Assembly: GCA_035293765.1 (NCBI GenBank)
Contig: DATGMF010000056.1
Location: 248,001 to 312,000, forward strand
Source: DASRHT01 sp035293765
GTDB taxonomy: Bacteria > Chloroflexota > Ktedonobacteria > Ktedonobacterales > Ktedonobacteraceae
Reading direction: 5' to 3'
Length of the DNA: 64,000 nt
Part shown: positions 51,004 through 60,330 of the stretch, piece by piece
Layout: each line of letters starts with the position of its first letter
Numbering within the stretch: position 1 is the stretch's first letter
Notes under the pieces: generated by a model
The model's input: only the letters and a program-made list of their open reading frames with translations
What the model was told of the DNA's origin: nothing
The model's database searches: none
Translations under genes and position numbers: made by a program

Positions 51004-51324
51004 ATGGATCGAAAAGGGAAGCAGACAGTGTCTCAAGAGTTACAGAATCAACCGGATCGCGTAGAACAGCCATTACAGGGCGAGGGGAGTGCCAGCAATG
51101 GCGCTCCCACAGCCGGAAGTGAAATGGTTGCTGGTGCTCAGAAGAAGGTCCGCAAGGTAGTTTCGGAGGAGGCAATCAGTCCCCATCCCAGCATCTGGCC
51201 GCTGGCCCTGGCTCTGGCGCTGGTGGTGCTCCTGGTGGGCTCTGTGACGCAGCTTCTGGTTCTGGGCCTGGGGGCGCTGCTGGTTGCGATTGCTATTATT
51301 GGTTGGGGATTGGAACGTCGATAA
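51004..51324 (+). CDS. Small oxidase-associated membrane protein, subunit IV-like
   Basis: The 106-residue protein has a polar, charged first half and two membrane segments (about 63-78 and 82-98) with ISPHPSIWPLALALALVVLL and AIIGWGLERR. Place between ctaD and ctaE and the HPSxWP motif fit the small subunit IV found in such oxidases. A GTG at 51028, seven bases after GGGAAG, is an alternative start. The same two-helix unit heads the BON protein at 37550. Confidence 0.75.
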   Translation: MDRKGKQTVSQELQNQPDRVEQPLQGEGSASNGAPTAGSEMVAGAQKKVRKVVSEEAISPHPSIWPLALALALVVLLVGSVTQLLVLGLGALLVAIAIIGWGLERR

Positions 51325-51384
51325 GATCTGGCACGTAGTACATATAGATATGCTACATGCCTGTAAAGATAGGGAGTTACTGAT

Positions 51385-52011
51385 ATGAGTGCTGCTCATG
51401 GCGAGCAGGTGAGAATGCTTGAAGAGCATGGGGTAGAGGTAGGGCGGAGCATAAACTGGTGGGGCATGATCTTCTTCATCGCCTCCGAAGCCTTGATCTT
51501 CGCCAACTTCATCGCCGCCTACCTCTATTTGGAAATTCGCGGTGGCGGGAACTGGACCCTGCCAAACGGAGATCACCTGGATGTAGTATTTCCAGCGATA
51601 AATACGGTTATTCTGATATCGAGTAGTTTTCCGGCCATCTGGGCACGGCGCGGCATTGTGAAGGGCAACCAGCGTCAGATGGTGCTCGGACTGCTCGGCA
51701 CGATCATTCTTGGCAGCGCTTTCCTGGGTGGACAGGCATATGAATATTCTACCCTGGTTTTGCATGACAACTTCGCCCTTTCAACCGGGACCTTTGGCTC
51801 GTCGTTCTTCCTGCTCACGGGCTTCCATGGCCTGCATGTGACGGTTGGCGTACTCTTCTTGCTGATTTGTCTCATTCGCGGCATGCGTGGCGATTTTTCG
51901 GCCCATAAGCACTTCGCAGTCGAAGCGGGCGAGATGTACTGGCACTTCGTTGATATCGTCTGGATCTTTGTGTTCAGCACGGTGTATCTGCTGCCACTGT
52001 TGCACCGCTGA
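51385..52011 (+). CDS. ctaE: Cytochrome c oxidase subunit III
   Basis: The 208-residue protein is the short, five-segment form of subunit III. Signatures are WWGMIFFIASEALIFANFIA near 23-42 with the conserved Glu, FGSSFFLLTGFHGLHVTVGV near 132-151 and the end GEMYWHFVDIVWIFVFSTVY. GGGAG precedes the ATG by eight bases. It closes the ctaG-ctaC-ctaD-subunit IV-ctaE run and is followed by a terminator. Confidence 0.96.
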   Translation: MSAAHGEQVRMLEEHGVEVGRSINWWGMIFFIASEALIFANFIAAYLYLEIRGGGNWTLPNGDHLDVVFPAINTVILISSSFPAIWARRGIVKGNQRQMVLGLLGTIILGSAFLGGQAYEYSTLVLHDNFALSTGTFGSSFFLLTGFHGLHVTVGVLFLLICLIRGMRGDFSAHKHFAVEAGEMYWHFVDIVWIFVFSTVYLLPLLHR

Positions 52012-52034
52012 TCGTCTTTCCTGATAAAATATAT

Positions 52035-52070
52035 GGGCAGGCGCGAGACGCCTGCCCTCTCTTCGTTCTT
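52035..52070 (+). terminator. Terminator of the oxidase operon
   Basis: GGGCAGGCG (52035-52043) and CGCCTGCCC (52049-52057) form a nine-pair stem with a five-base loop, followed by TCTCTTCGTTCTT on the plus strand. Confidence 0.8.
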
Positions 52071-52253
52071 ATCCTCTGATGCTCATCATTTCTGCAACCC
52101 TGGCGCGATCTTTGCGTACAATCAGTGACAATATATTATTGACTGATATAGAGCAGCATATCCTACCTATAATAACATTATGATAGAATTTCTCTTTTTA
52201 AAGCCTGGGTGGTCCGGGCGCGATACACTCGCGAAACACTAAGGAGGACATAG

Positions 52254-53294
52254 ATGAGCAACCAGGAATCTTCGTTTACGGAACCTGAGCGCCGAGTTTA
52301 TGAAGCGCGCAATGTTAATAGCGATCCACGCGAACAGGGACAGCAATACCAGCGTGAATATTCCCAAACCTATGGCGGTTCTGGACAACAACAGCAAGTT
52401 GGGGAAAAGCTGTACGCTCCAAATAACAGGCGTCCACGACGTCGTGGACTGCTCCTGATCCTGGCGCTGCTGATACTGATTGTGCTGGCCGGTGGTAGCT
52501 TCTTGAGCCAGATTGGAATTTTTACCTCAACCCAGCAATCTACGAATACGCATAGTGTCTCCATTACCGGTCATCCCAGGCTGGTAATTCACGATGACAG
52601 CGGCACAGTGCATATTCATACCGGTGGTAATAGCAGTTCTGTGGTCATTACTGAAACAAAGCATGCAACCGGCCTGGGTTCGGTAAGCTTGAATGATATG
52701 CATGTGACCTATGGCGGTAGCGGCAATACGGTAGAGATAACCGCTCAAGACGGCATTAATCCTCTCTTCTTCGGCTCCAAAGGCATTGATCTTGATATAA
52801 CGGCTCCGAATACCTCCGACGTGGTAGTTACCGACGGTTCAGGCCAGGTAGAGATTAACGATATTACCGGGCAGGTGCAGGCAGAGACGGGGAGCGGCTC
52901 GGTTACTGTGAATAATCTGAACGGGCCGGCAACGCTGAAAACGGGCAGCGGCACAATCACAGTGCAAGGTCTGGTTGGACAGGCAAGTATGACTACCGGG
53001 AGCGGGGACATCGAGGTAAAGGGGGCAACGCTGAGCGGACAATCTACCATGAAAACGGGGAGCGGGTCCATCGACTTCAGCGGCTCCATTGATCCCGCCG
53101 GTAGCTACAATTTTGGTACGGGGAGCGGATCTATTACCGTTGCAGTGCCAGCATCTTCAGCGTTCAAACTTGATGCCACAACCGACTCGGGGACAGTTAC
53201 TAACGGTTTTGGCAGCAATTCAGTGGGTAGCGGTCAGCAAGCGGGGTTGCAGTTGCATACAGGAAGTGGCGACATCTCCTTGCAGAAGAACTAG
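52254..53294 (+). CDS. DUF4097-type membrane-anchored beta-repeat protein
   Basis: The 346-residue protein has a Gln/Gly-rich cytoplasmic head, a KR-type stop (RRPRRRG), a membrane segment near 65-82 and an outer domain made of short beta repeats. The repeated turn GSGS or TGSGSI appears about every 20 residues (ETGSGSVTVNNLNGPATLKT, TTGSGDIEVKGA, KTGSGSIDFSGS), as in the DUF4097 'putative adhesin' family with a right-handed beta solenoid. Role unknown; such proteins often accompany envelope-stress systems. AAGGAGG precedes the ATG by six bases. Confidence 0.85.
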   Translation: MSNQESSFTEPERRVYEARNVNSDPREQGQQYQREYSQTYGGSGQQQQVGEKLYAPNNRRPRRRGLLLILALLILIVLAGGSFLSQIGIFTSTQQSTNTHSVSITGHPRLVIHDDSGTVHIHTGGNSSSVVITETKHATGLGSVSLNDMHVTYGGSGNTVEITAQDGINPLFFGSKGIDLDITAPNTSDVVVTDGSGQVEINDITGQVQAETGSGSVTVNNLNGPATLKTGSGTITVQGLVGQASMTTGSGDIEVKGATLSGQSTMKTGSGSIDFSGSIDPAGSYNFGTGSGSITVAVPASSAFKLDATTDSGTVTNGFGSNSVGSGQQAGLQLHTGSGDISLQKN

Positions 53295-53390
53295 GATCAA
53301 CATCTCAAGCTGTGGTCTGAAAATGCTGCTAATAGAGCGGTAGAGCAAGAGAGCTGGCTGGAGCAATTCCTGAGCCAGCTCTCTTTTCAT

Positions 53391-54620
53391 TTACTTGCTA
53401 TTATGATAATACCTGCCGCGCCAGTCCACACCTGAACGCGTAAGGATACGCCAGGCCGATTGGGATAGAATGCCCTCGAAGATAATCCCTGCCAGGGGAT
53501 GGGTGAACGCATAGAACCAGGGGACGCCAAGTTGTTTGTTGAGCCAGATACGGTAAGCCAGGAGCGAGGACAGTTCCAGGGCCGCCGCTGCCTGCGCTTC
53601 GGTCGAACTGATGCCTCCCTTACGGCGCTTTTTTGCGCTATAGGCGAACAGGGGGAGGAGAAACGGCGCAACTGAGACCATAGGCAGCCCGATCAATTGC
53701 AATACAAAGAAGGCGACGCCGCCGCGATTGCCCAGGTAGACATTCTTGCGCCAACCACGCCAGGTATCCTTCAGACCATGATACATGTGGACCGAGACCA
53801 GTTCGCGTCCATCTACAAGGCGCAGTTTATAGCCATGCTCTTTGACGGTACGCGCCAGGTCGCGATCATCGACCAGCGTTCCTCTTAGTTCTGGACGAGC
53901 GTAACCGCCGAGCTGATCATAGACTGCGCGCCTGATCAGAATATACTGACCATTGGCTAGCGCCACTTTGCTGCGTGGGTCATTGACCAGTTTTGGAGGG
54001 TAGAGCATGCTGATACCCAGATAGGCCATTGGCATCAGGACTTTATCCCAGAATGTGGGCAATTCCTGGGTCGTGCCGAGCGTCAGTAGATCGGCCTGTT
54101 CGCAGATAGCCTGAGCTAAAGCTGAGCGCAGCGCGTTGGGAGCATGTCGGGTATCCGCGTCGGTAAATAGCAACCACTCGCCTCGCGCCTCCTGCCGCCC
54201 CATATGGATTGCGTGTGGCTTACCTGCCCAGCCCGCAGGCAGATCGCGCAGGCGCAACACCCATAAGCGGCTGCCATGAGGATGAGAGGCCGCAAGCTCA
54301 TCGAGAATGCGACCGGTGTTATCCGTCGATTCGTCATCAACCACGATGACCTCGTAGCTGGCATAGTCCTGTTCCAGCAGTGATTCTACGCAGCGGCGAA
54401 TATTGCCCTCTTCATTGCGCGCTGGAACAATGATCGAGACCATAGGGGACGTTGTAGCTGTTACGGGAGAAGCCACATTTTCGGTTGGAAGTATGCGTAC
54501 CCGATCTTTTTTTTCTGGCATGGTACGCAGCCAGGCTGTAATATAAAAAATGACCACATTTATCACATGGGACCAGAGGAAAATACGTGTCCAGAAGCGC
54601 CACCAGTGTTGCTTGCTCAT
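53391..54620 (-). CDS. GT2 family membrane glycosyltransferase
   Basis: The 409-residue protein has an N-terminal membrane segment, a GT-A domain of family 2 (VSIIVPARNEEGNIRRCVES, then VIVVDDESTDNTGRILDEL; LLFTDADTRHAPNAL with the DxD; LVDDRDLARTVKEHG) and C-terminal membrane segments. It resembles the glycosyltransferases of carotenoid and hopanoid side chains (CrtQ/HpnB-like), which is only a suggestion. The ATG at 54620 is used; the frame is open to an ATG at 54665. It faces the DUF4097 gene tail to tail. Confidence 0.85.
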   Translation of the reverse strand: MSKQHWWRFWTRIFLWSHVINVVIFYITAWLRTMPEKKDRVRILPTENVASPVTATTSPMVSIIVPARNEEGNIRRCVESLLEQDYASYEVIVVDDESTDNTGRILDELAASHPHGSRLWVLRLRDLPAGWAGKPHAIHMGRQEARGEWLLFTDADTRHAPNALRSALAQAICEQADLLTLGTTQELPTFWDKVLMPMAYLGISMLYPPKLVNDPRSKVALANGQYILIRRAVYDQLGGYARPELRGTLVDDRDLARTVKEHGYKLRLVDGRELVSVHMYHGLKDTWRGWRKNVYLGNRGGVAFFVLQLIGLPMVSVAPFLLPLFAYSAKKRRKGGISSTEAQAAAALELSSLLAYRIWLNKQLGVPWFYAFTHPLAGIIFEGILSQSAWRILTRSGVDWRGRYYHNSK

Positions 54621-54940
54621 CAACCATGCTGCCTTTTTCGTCGTGTATTTCTTATATTGTAGCATAAAAATAAGCCCCGTATTATATTATGGATGAGATT
54701 TTGCGGGTGAGAATAGAAGAGGTGTAACCTGGAATCGAAGTACAAAAGTAACGGCAATGACAAAGAGAAGCATCTTTTAGCAGGCTGTATCGTCTGGTAA
54801 TATGAAGATGTAACTATGTAATATTGCGAGCGCGGCCCCCGTGGTGTACAATCTTTGCATAGGTAATCTTACTGTAGTTTCCCCTTTGCGCCAGGCCCAT
54901 CAGATTCATGAAGCAAGAATACAAGAGAACATAACGACAT
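54621..54940. other. Divergent intergenic region, GT2 / CopCD
   Basis: About 320 bases that must hold two divergent promoters. No clear promoter, repeat or RNA was recognised, and no frame with a ribosome site was found. Confidence 0.4.
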
Positions 54941-56971
54941 ATGCGACAACGAAGAGTAGTAATAGTAATATTGGCCTGTCTCTTGAGCATCCTGGCATAT
55001 TTTGGCTCGGCTGTCGTGGAGCGTGCCCCCGTGGCGTTTGCCCATGCGTTTGTGATCGGTTCCGACCCTGTTGATGGCTCGACCATCAATACGCTGCCAT
55101 CGGTGATGCGTATTTATTTTAATGCCCCGATCAGCCCTATTAGCCGCGCCCATGTTTATTCGGTACAGGATGGACACCTGGTCGATGTTTCTGCGGCGCC
55201 AAGCACTATCGCCAGGAACAATCCGCGCGAGCTGGATACGCCCATCAGAGCGCCTGGCACACAGCCGCAGGGGAGCTATGAGGTGATGTGGACTGCCGCG
55301 TCCGACGCTGATGGACATACGTCTTACGGCATCATTGGTTTTAATCTGGGATATTCCAGCACGGGGCTCTCCGGCGTTCCCATTCTTGGGCCAAGCACAA
55401 GTAATAATGTAATGTCGATGCATGCGCTGGATCTGTTCGGCATCCTGGCGATTGCCTGGGAGTGGCTGATACTCATCGCTCTGACATTCTGGGTTGGGCT
55501 GCTCGTCATGGAGTCTTTCCTGCTTACCGGCAAGGAGCGCGCTGTGACCCTGATTGAGCAGGCGAGGAGGCAGTCTAATTCTCTGCAAAAGCTTTGTCTC
55601 GGCGCGCTGCTGCTGGGAGAGGTTGTCTCCTTAGTGCTGCGCGTGACGCGCCTGGCGCAGGGCCTGGGGGGCAGCGGCTTTGATCCTGCTACATTGTTGC
55701 AGCTACTGACCGAAAGCAGTTATGGTCTGCTCTGGATGGTACGCGTTGCTCTGGCTCTCATTGCTCTGGGGCTGCTTTACTGGATAAGCAGCCATCCGCA
55801 AAAAGTAACGGTCGTGTCGGAGCCAGCGCAGCGCGTCACTGCTCGCACAGGTCCGCTACGTCTGCAAATTACGCAGGATATGCAGCCGGCAGGCAACGGT
55901 AATACTACCAAAGACCGAACTGAACGTGAATATACTACCTTCACCTCGTTACCGTCGCATCGTTTCAGCTTGATATTGCTCTCCCTGGCCGCGCTATTGC
56001 TGTTAACACGCGCCCTCTCGGGGGAAGCGGCCCAGGTATTCCAGCCGCATATTAGTGCCATCGTTTTTGATTGGTTGGGTCTGGTTACGCAGAGTATCTG
56101 GTTTGGTGGCCTGGTGTATCTCGGTTATGTGATCCTGCCACGGCTATCCATCGTTGAATCGGACCGGCATGCGGAAATGCTGGCGGCACTGCTGCGTCGC
56201 TTTACGCCATTCCTGCTGGCCGCGATGGGAATTTTGTTCGTCTGCGATCTTTTTCTCTGCGAAGCCAGCTTGCAGGATGTTCATCAGTTTATGACCGATC
56301 CTTACGGGCGCGCATTACTGATCCAGTTAATTATCAGTGCTATGATGGTGCTCCTCAGCCTGTACGCTTTATTTGTGGTCCGTCCCAGGTTGACGCGGCA
56401 GGTGCTGCTTTTGCCGGTAGTCAATCCTGATCTGCCCGCGCGGCGAACGCGCCAGTTCGCGCTGGAACATACGAGGAGAGGGCTGAAGCATAATGTCAAT
56501 ATGCAGCTTTTGCTGGCCGCAGGCGTATTGTTCTGTGCCGCGCTGATGTTTTTCTTCGCTCCTCCCATTGTTTTCCCCAATGTGCAGTATAGCAATCCGG
56601 CTGCGCCAGCTCCTACGCCTGCAACTCCCGATGACAAAACCGATACGCAAACGAAGCAAATTGGCGATTTTTCTGTAAGCTTGCTGGTTCTACCGCGGCA
56701 GGTTGGTTATGCCAATACTGTGATCATTACGATCAAAGATAGCAATGATGTGCCGGTAACGGATGCTCAAGTGCAGGTAACCACCAATATGGAAATAATG
56801 GATATGGGGACGAAGCACGCGACCATCCGGGGAGGGAATCCTACCTATATTGCCACCTTTGATAAGGACGCGGCATTCTCTATGGCTGGTCTGTGGGATG
56901 TCACGGTGGCTATTCAACGACCAGGCCAGGCACCTGTCCAGGACAAGTTCCAGGTGCTACTGGCTGGTTGA
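54941..56971 (+). CDS. CopC-CopD fusion copper protein with a C-terminal YtkA-like domain
   Basis: The 676-residue protein has a signal segment, then a CopC domain (about 35-130) starting AHAFVIGSDPVDGSTINTLP, where the new N-terminal His is a copper ligand, and DADGHTSYGIIGF with a second His. A CopD part with about eight membrane segments spans 160-545. A final extracellular beta domain (about 565-676: FSVSLLVLPRQVGYANTVII, TNMEIMDMGTKHA) resembles YtkA/FixH. It likely moves copper across the membrane for the nearby oxidase. No good ribosome site precedes the ATG. Confidence 0.88.
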   Translation: MRQRRVVIVILACLLSILAYFGSAVVERAPVAFAHAFVIGSDPVDGSTINTLPSVMRIYFNAPISPISRAHVYSVQDGHLVDVSAAPSTIARNNPRELDTPIRAPGTQPQGSYEVMWTAASDADGHTSYGIIGFNLGYSSTGLSGVPILGPSTSNNVMSMHALDLFGILAIAWEWLILIALTFWVGLLVMESFLLTGKERAVTLIEQARRQSNSLQKLCLGALLLGEVVSLVLRVTRLAQGLGGSGFDPATLLQLLTESSYGLLWMVRVALALIALGLLYWISSHPQKVTVVSEPAQRVTARTGPLRLQITQDMQPAGNGNTTKDRTEREYTTFTSLPSHRFSLILLSLAALLLLTRALSGEAAQVFQPHISAIVFDWLGLVTQSIWFGGLVYLGYVILPRLSIVESDRHAEMLAALLRRFTPFLLAAMGILFVCDLFLCEASLQDVHQFMTDPYGRALLIQLIISAMMVLLSLYALFVVRPRLTRQVLLLPVVNPDLPARRTRQFALEHTRRGLKHNVNMQLLLAAGVLFCAALMFFFAPPIVFPNVQYSNPAAPAPTPATPDDKTDTQTKQIGDFSVSLLVLPRQVGYANTVIITIKDSNDVPVTDAQVQVTTNMEIMDMGTKHATIRGGNPTYIATFDKDAAFSMAGLWDVTVAIQRPGQAPVQDKFQVLLAG

Positions 56972-57028
56972 TAGCCTTCTATGACCGTGAGATGTAGCAT
57001 ACCGCAGCTATGATGGCTTGCTCTGCTG

Positions 57029-57565
57029 CTATGAGCGATCTTGTTGCAGATCTTCTAATGACTGCCGGTGCGCCGCTGCGATTTCACAGTAACGCTCCGC
57101 GCTTGTCAGAATGCGTTCCCGCTCTGCCTCGTCCAGTTCGCGGGCAACCTTCGCGGGTATGCCCACAGCCAGCACTCCCGCCGGTATTTGTCTCTGCTCC
57201 CCCACCAGCGCGCAGGCTCCAATGATGGTTTCTGAACCAATGCGAGCGTGGGAAAGCACCACAGAATTCATCGCGATCAGCACGCGATCACCCAGTATGG
57301 CCCCGTGAACAACGGCGTTGTGACCGATGGTGCAATCTTCTCCGATGGTAAGGGGCGCGTCGGCATCGACATGCAGCGTGCAATTATCCTGCACGTTGGT
57401 GCGGCGACCAATGACGATGGGTGCGGTATCGGCGCGAATAACAGTGTTGTACCAGACGCTGGCCCCTTCATGAATCGTTACGTTGCCGATGACCATAGCG
57501 CCTGGAGCAATAAATACACCTTCGGCAATCGTGGGCCAGACGCCTCTATGGGGTAGAATAGGCAT
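57029..57565 (-). CDS. Gamma carbonic anhydrase family protein
   Basis: The 178-residue protein is a left-handed beta helix of hexapeptide repeats (VFIAPGAMVIGNVTIHEGAS, APIVIGRRTNVQDNC), ending in a long helix (ELDEAERERILTSAERYCEI). The metal His pattern is present in CTLHVDADAPLTIGEDCTIG and HNAVVHGAIL. Members are carbonic anhydrases or related acyltransferase-like proteins such as YrdA and PaaY. The start at 57565 follows AGGAGGAAGC; the frame open to 57679 runs through repeat copy C and is not used. Confidence 0.92.
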   Translation of the reverse strand: MPILPHRGVWPTIAEGVFIAPGAMVIGNVTIHEGASVWYNTVIRADTAPIVIGRRTNVQDNCTLHVDADAPLTIGEDCTIGHNAVVHGAILGDRVLIAMNSVVLSHARIGSETIIGACALVGEQRQIPAGVLAVGIPAKVARELDEAERERILTSAERYCEIAAAHRQSLEDLQQDRS

Positions 57566-57580
57566 GCTTCCTCCTGTTTT

Positions 57581-57679
57581 TTCAGTACCCTCAAGCGGGT
57601 CGAGCAAGCCGTCAACTCGCGCCGCTCCCGTTGAAAGGAGTATAAACATCAAACCCAAAGATATCAAGTAGAACTGCAC
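57581..57679 (+). repeat. Interspersed repeat, copy C (about 99 bp)
   Basis: Runs from TTCAGTACCCTCAAGCGGG to a diverged ATCAAGTAGAACTGCAC. It lies in the leader of the gamma carbonic anhydrase gene but in the opposite orientation to that gene, unlike copies A, B and D, which point with their downstream genes. Confidence 0.8.
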
Positions 57680-57724
57680 TCGGATTTTTTCTCTGATCTC
57701 TCTTTATTGTAAATGGTCTGAGAA

Positions 57725-58564
57725 TTATGATCTCACACGTTTGATTGCCCAGACAATCTCGGACAACCTCGGGTTATAGTGGGCGTCGGCGGGATCAAAG
57801 CTATTGATGAGGACACGCTGGTAGTGCTGGCCTTCGGCATGGATGTATTCTTGATGATTGAGGGCCAGAGCGACATGCGTGATGGACTTGCTGCCGAAAA
57901 AGATCAGGTCTCCTTCCTCTATCTCGTCCCTGCTCACGGTCTGCGTCAGAAAATCGTGCTGCTGGTGCGCATCTCGTGGCAACAGGTCCCCTCCCATGCG
58001 ATAGCATAGCTGCACGAAGCCGCTACAGTCCAGCCCTTGCCAGCTCATGCCACCCCAGAGATAAGGTCGCCCGAGGAACGCCCGAGCGTATGTAGTAACA
58101 GTGTCGAGCGGGGTACGCGAATAGATATCCGTCCCCTGGCGAATATCAGCGCCGGTTCGCAATAACCATGCGGTACGTTCATCAGGCAAAGCTACCTGGA
58201 GGCGCTGCGGATGGGTGAGGTCGAGCAAAGGCAATGCTGTTGACAGGTAAATTGTGCCGGCGGTCTCATCGCCGGTAGCATTGCTGAATAGAGGGGTGTG
58301 GGTTGCGGTGACGACGGCCATGACCTCCAGGGGAGAGGAGCAGGACGCGCCAACCTTGCAGAAGCTTTTGACGACGGGCTCTCCCAGGGCGGCGGTACGA
58401 ATCCAGCCGCTGTAATCAGGGAGGGCAATATGTGTCCACTCGTCTGCTACTGCATCGGCGGCTGCCGGAGTATTCATCAGAGCCTGGGTGACGCGCTCGG
58501 ATGACGATGATGGCTCCCTGTGGATATCGGCGAGCCCGACGGAGATAACGTGGGTAGTCGTCAT
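57725..58564 (-). CDS. NlpC/P60 family cell-wall peptidase with SH3-like domains
   Basis: The 279-residue protein has two SH3-type segments (about 1-65 and 75-135) and a papain-like NlpC/P60 domain with FLGRPYLWGGMSWQGLDCSG (catalytic Cys), KSITHVALALN (catalytic His) and EYIHAEGQHY as third polar site. This order matches dipeptidyl-peptidase VI, which cuts gamma-D-Glu-diamino acid bonds in released wall peptides. No signal peptide is seen, consistent with recycling inside the cell. Confidence 0.9.
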   Translation of the reverse strand: MTTTHVISVGLADIHREPSSSSERVTQALMNTPAAADAVADEWTHIALPDYSGWIRTAALGEPVVKSFCKVGASCSSPLEVMAVVTATHTPLFSNATGDETAGTIYLSTALPLLDLTHPQRLQVALPDERTAWLLRTGADIRQGTDIYSRTPLDTVTTYARAFLGRPYLWGGMSWQGLDCSGFVQLCYRMGGDLLPRDAHQQHDFLTQTVSRDEIEEGDLIFFGSKSITHVALALNHQEYIHAEGQHYQRVLINSFDPADAHYNPRLSEIVWAIKRVRS

Positions 58565-58595
58565 AGCGTATGTTGTATCCTCTTGCTAAACAGGC

Positions 58596-59510
58596 TCAGC
58601 GACGTATGGCATTGCTCATCACAAACATGAGGTTCGCGGGCCGTTCAGCCATGCGTCGCATGAGGTAGGGATACCATTGCGAGCCATAAGGAACGTAGAC
58701 GCGCATATTATAGCCCTGACCAACAAGTTTTTCTTGCAGATCGCGACGAATGCCGTAGAGCATCTGAAACTCGAATGCGTTTTTACTGATGCCATGATCG
58801 CGCGCAAATTTGCAGGCCGCGTTGATAATCGCCTCGTCATGAGTCGCAATGGCCGGGAAGTTGCCGCGTGAGAGCAGCATCATCATCAACTGCACGTAGT
58901 TGCGGTCAACGCCATCTTTGCTTTGATAAGCAATGGACGACGGTTCTTTATACGCTCCCTTGACCAGGCGTACGCGGACCCCTTCCGAAATTAACTGCTC
59001 AATATCTTTGCGGCTGCGGTACATATAGGATTGGATAACAGTCCCGATATGCTCAAACTGGCGGCGCATCTGCAATGTGATATCGACAGTATCGGCGGTG
59101 TAAGCGGACCCTTCCATATCAATGCAGACAAAAGTGGTATTTTGAGCGGCGCATTGCAGAATGGTGACTAGATTTTGTTCGCATACTTCTCTGGAGATAT
59201 CGAGACCGAGCGCAGTCAATTTAACGGAGATATTGGCATCAATGCCCGTCTGCTTAATCTGATCGAGCGCGGCAATATAGTCCTGGGTGGCCGCTTTTGC
59301 CTCTTGTTCATCCGAGACATTTTCTCCCAGATGGTCGAGCGCGACCTGGATATGGCGCTGGTTGAGCATGCGTGTGGCCTGGATAGCGTCATCAAGAACT
59401 TCTCCCGCGACAAAACGGCGCGAGATACCGCGAGCGGTCTTATTATGTACCACAAAGTCGCGCAAGTGCTGATTGTGCGCAAGATACAGCAGCGTATCTT
59501 TGAGTACCAT
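58596..59510 (-). CDS. Proline dehydrogenase
   Basis: The 304-residue flavoenzyme oxidises proline to pyrroline-5-carboxylate. It is the short, single-function type. Signatures are SVKLTALGLDISREVCEQNL, FVCIDMEGSAYTADTVDI, VRLVKGAYKEPSSIAY, FPAIATHDEAII, FEFQMLYGIRRDLQEKL and the last YVPYGSQWYPYLMRRMAERP. The ATG at 59510 has AGGAGGAG upstream; the longer frame to 59648 has no family character. No P5C dehydrogenase gene is next to it. Confidence 0.93.
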   Translation of the reverse strand: MVLKDTLLYLAHNQHLRDFVVHNKTARGISRRFVAGEVLDDAIQATRMLNQRHIQVALDHLGENVSDEQEAKAATQDYIAALDQIKQTGIDANISVKLTALGLDISREVCEQNLVTILQCAAQNTTFVCIDMEGSAYTADTVDITLQMRRQFEHIGTVIQSYMYRSRKDIEQLISEGVRVRLVKGAYKEPSSIAYQSKDGVDRNYVQLMMMLLSRGNFPAIATHDEAIINAACKFARDHGISKNAFEFQMLYGIRRDLQEKLVGQGYNMRVYVPYGSQWYPYLMRRMAERPANLMFVMSNAIRR

Positions 59511-59696
59511 ACCCGGCTCCTCCTTTTGTTTAACGACACTGTTTACACCGGTCACCGGCTTCTTTGCTGTGTACCGGCTATAGGTCCCTGTAAACGATAA
59601 AGGTTGAAAGCCTGCTAATATAAAAGCAGGTCCTTCTCTCCTAATCATACCTCTTGACAGGGTGAGGAGACAACTCAGTGCCCTCTTGCTCCTATT

Positions 59697-60284
59697 TTAG
59701 CCTCTGGAGTTTTTGTTGCGGGTCTCGCTCAGTTTCATATGCCGATAAATGGCGTCAATAGGAAATTGAATATTGAGGGTTTCTATGGTTACTATGCTGC
59801 CAGGGCCAAATGTATGCAGTTTCCAGCCATCATGTTCGCGATGATACACTTCTACGCGTATGCTTTGGGAGTCAACCATGATATACTCTTGTATCGAGGA
59901 GCATTCCTGATAGTAGATGAACTTTTTCCCTCTATCGATAGCTTCGGTCCCTGGAGAAAGCACTTCGATAACGATACAGGGATAGCGTATCATATCGTCT
60001 AATTCTTGATCGCTTTGATGGCAACTGATGGTGATATCGGGATAGACATAGCGTGACTCGGATAACTGTAACCGTATATCCGAATTAAACACCCAGTACG
60101 AGCTATCCTCTAATGCTCTATTGAATATTCCCGTCAGGTTGGCAATGATCGCCGAGTGATAAGTGCTGCCACCCGCCAGCATTCTTAGCTCGCCGTCCAG
60201 ATATTCGTAGCGAGCATTTTTGCTATTCCGGTCGAGCGTCAGATAGTCTTCCGGGTCTATTGTCGGGTATTGAGGTAGCGCCAT
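59697..60284 (-). CDS. Uma2 family (DUF820) PD-(D/E)XK nuclease-fold protein
   Basis: The 195-residue protein has the Uma2 layout: an N-terminal YLDGELRMLAGGSTYHSAII near 28-47, FNSDIRLQLSESRYVYPDIT (core Asp), then VIEVLSPGTEAIDRGKKFIYYQE with the Glu-x-Lys-type site near 107-129, and an IQEYIMVDSQ strand. Family members are numerous in multicellular-type bacteria such as cyanobacteria and Chloroflexota, and their role is unclear. AGGAG precedes the ATG by eight bases. Confidence 0.88.
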   Translation of the reverse strand: MALPQYPTIDPEDYLTLDRNSKNARYEYLDGELRMLAGGSTYHSAIIANLTGIFNRALEDSSYWVFNSDIRLQLSESRYVYPDITISCHQSDQELDDMIRYPCIVIEVLSPGTEAIDRGKKFIYYQECSSIQEYIMVDSQSIRVEVYHREHDGWKLHTFGPGSIVTIETLNIQFPIDAIYRHMKLSETRNKNSRG

Positions 60285-60330
60285 TGTATATTCTCCTGCC
60301 CAAAAATTATACCATTACCACTTCGTTTTC

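Noticed and set aside
54869..55588. 239-codon minus-strand frame
   Set aside because: Antisense to the CopC part of the copper protein; no ribosome site and no domain.
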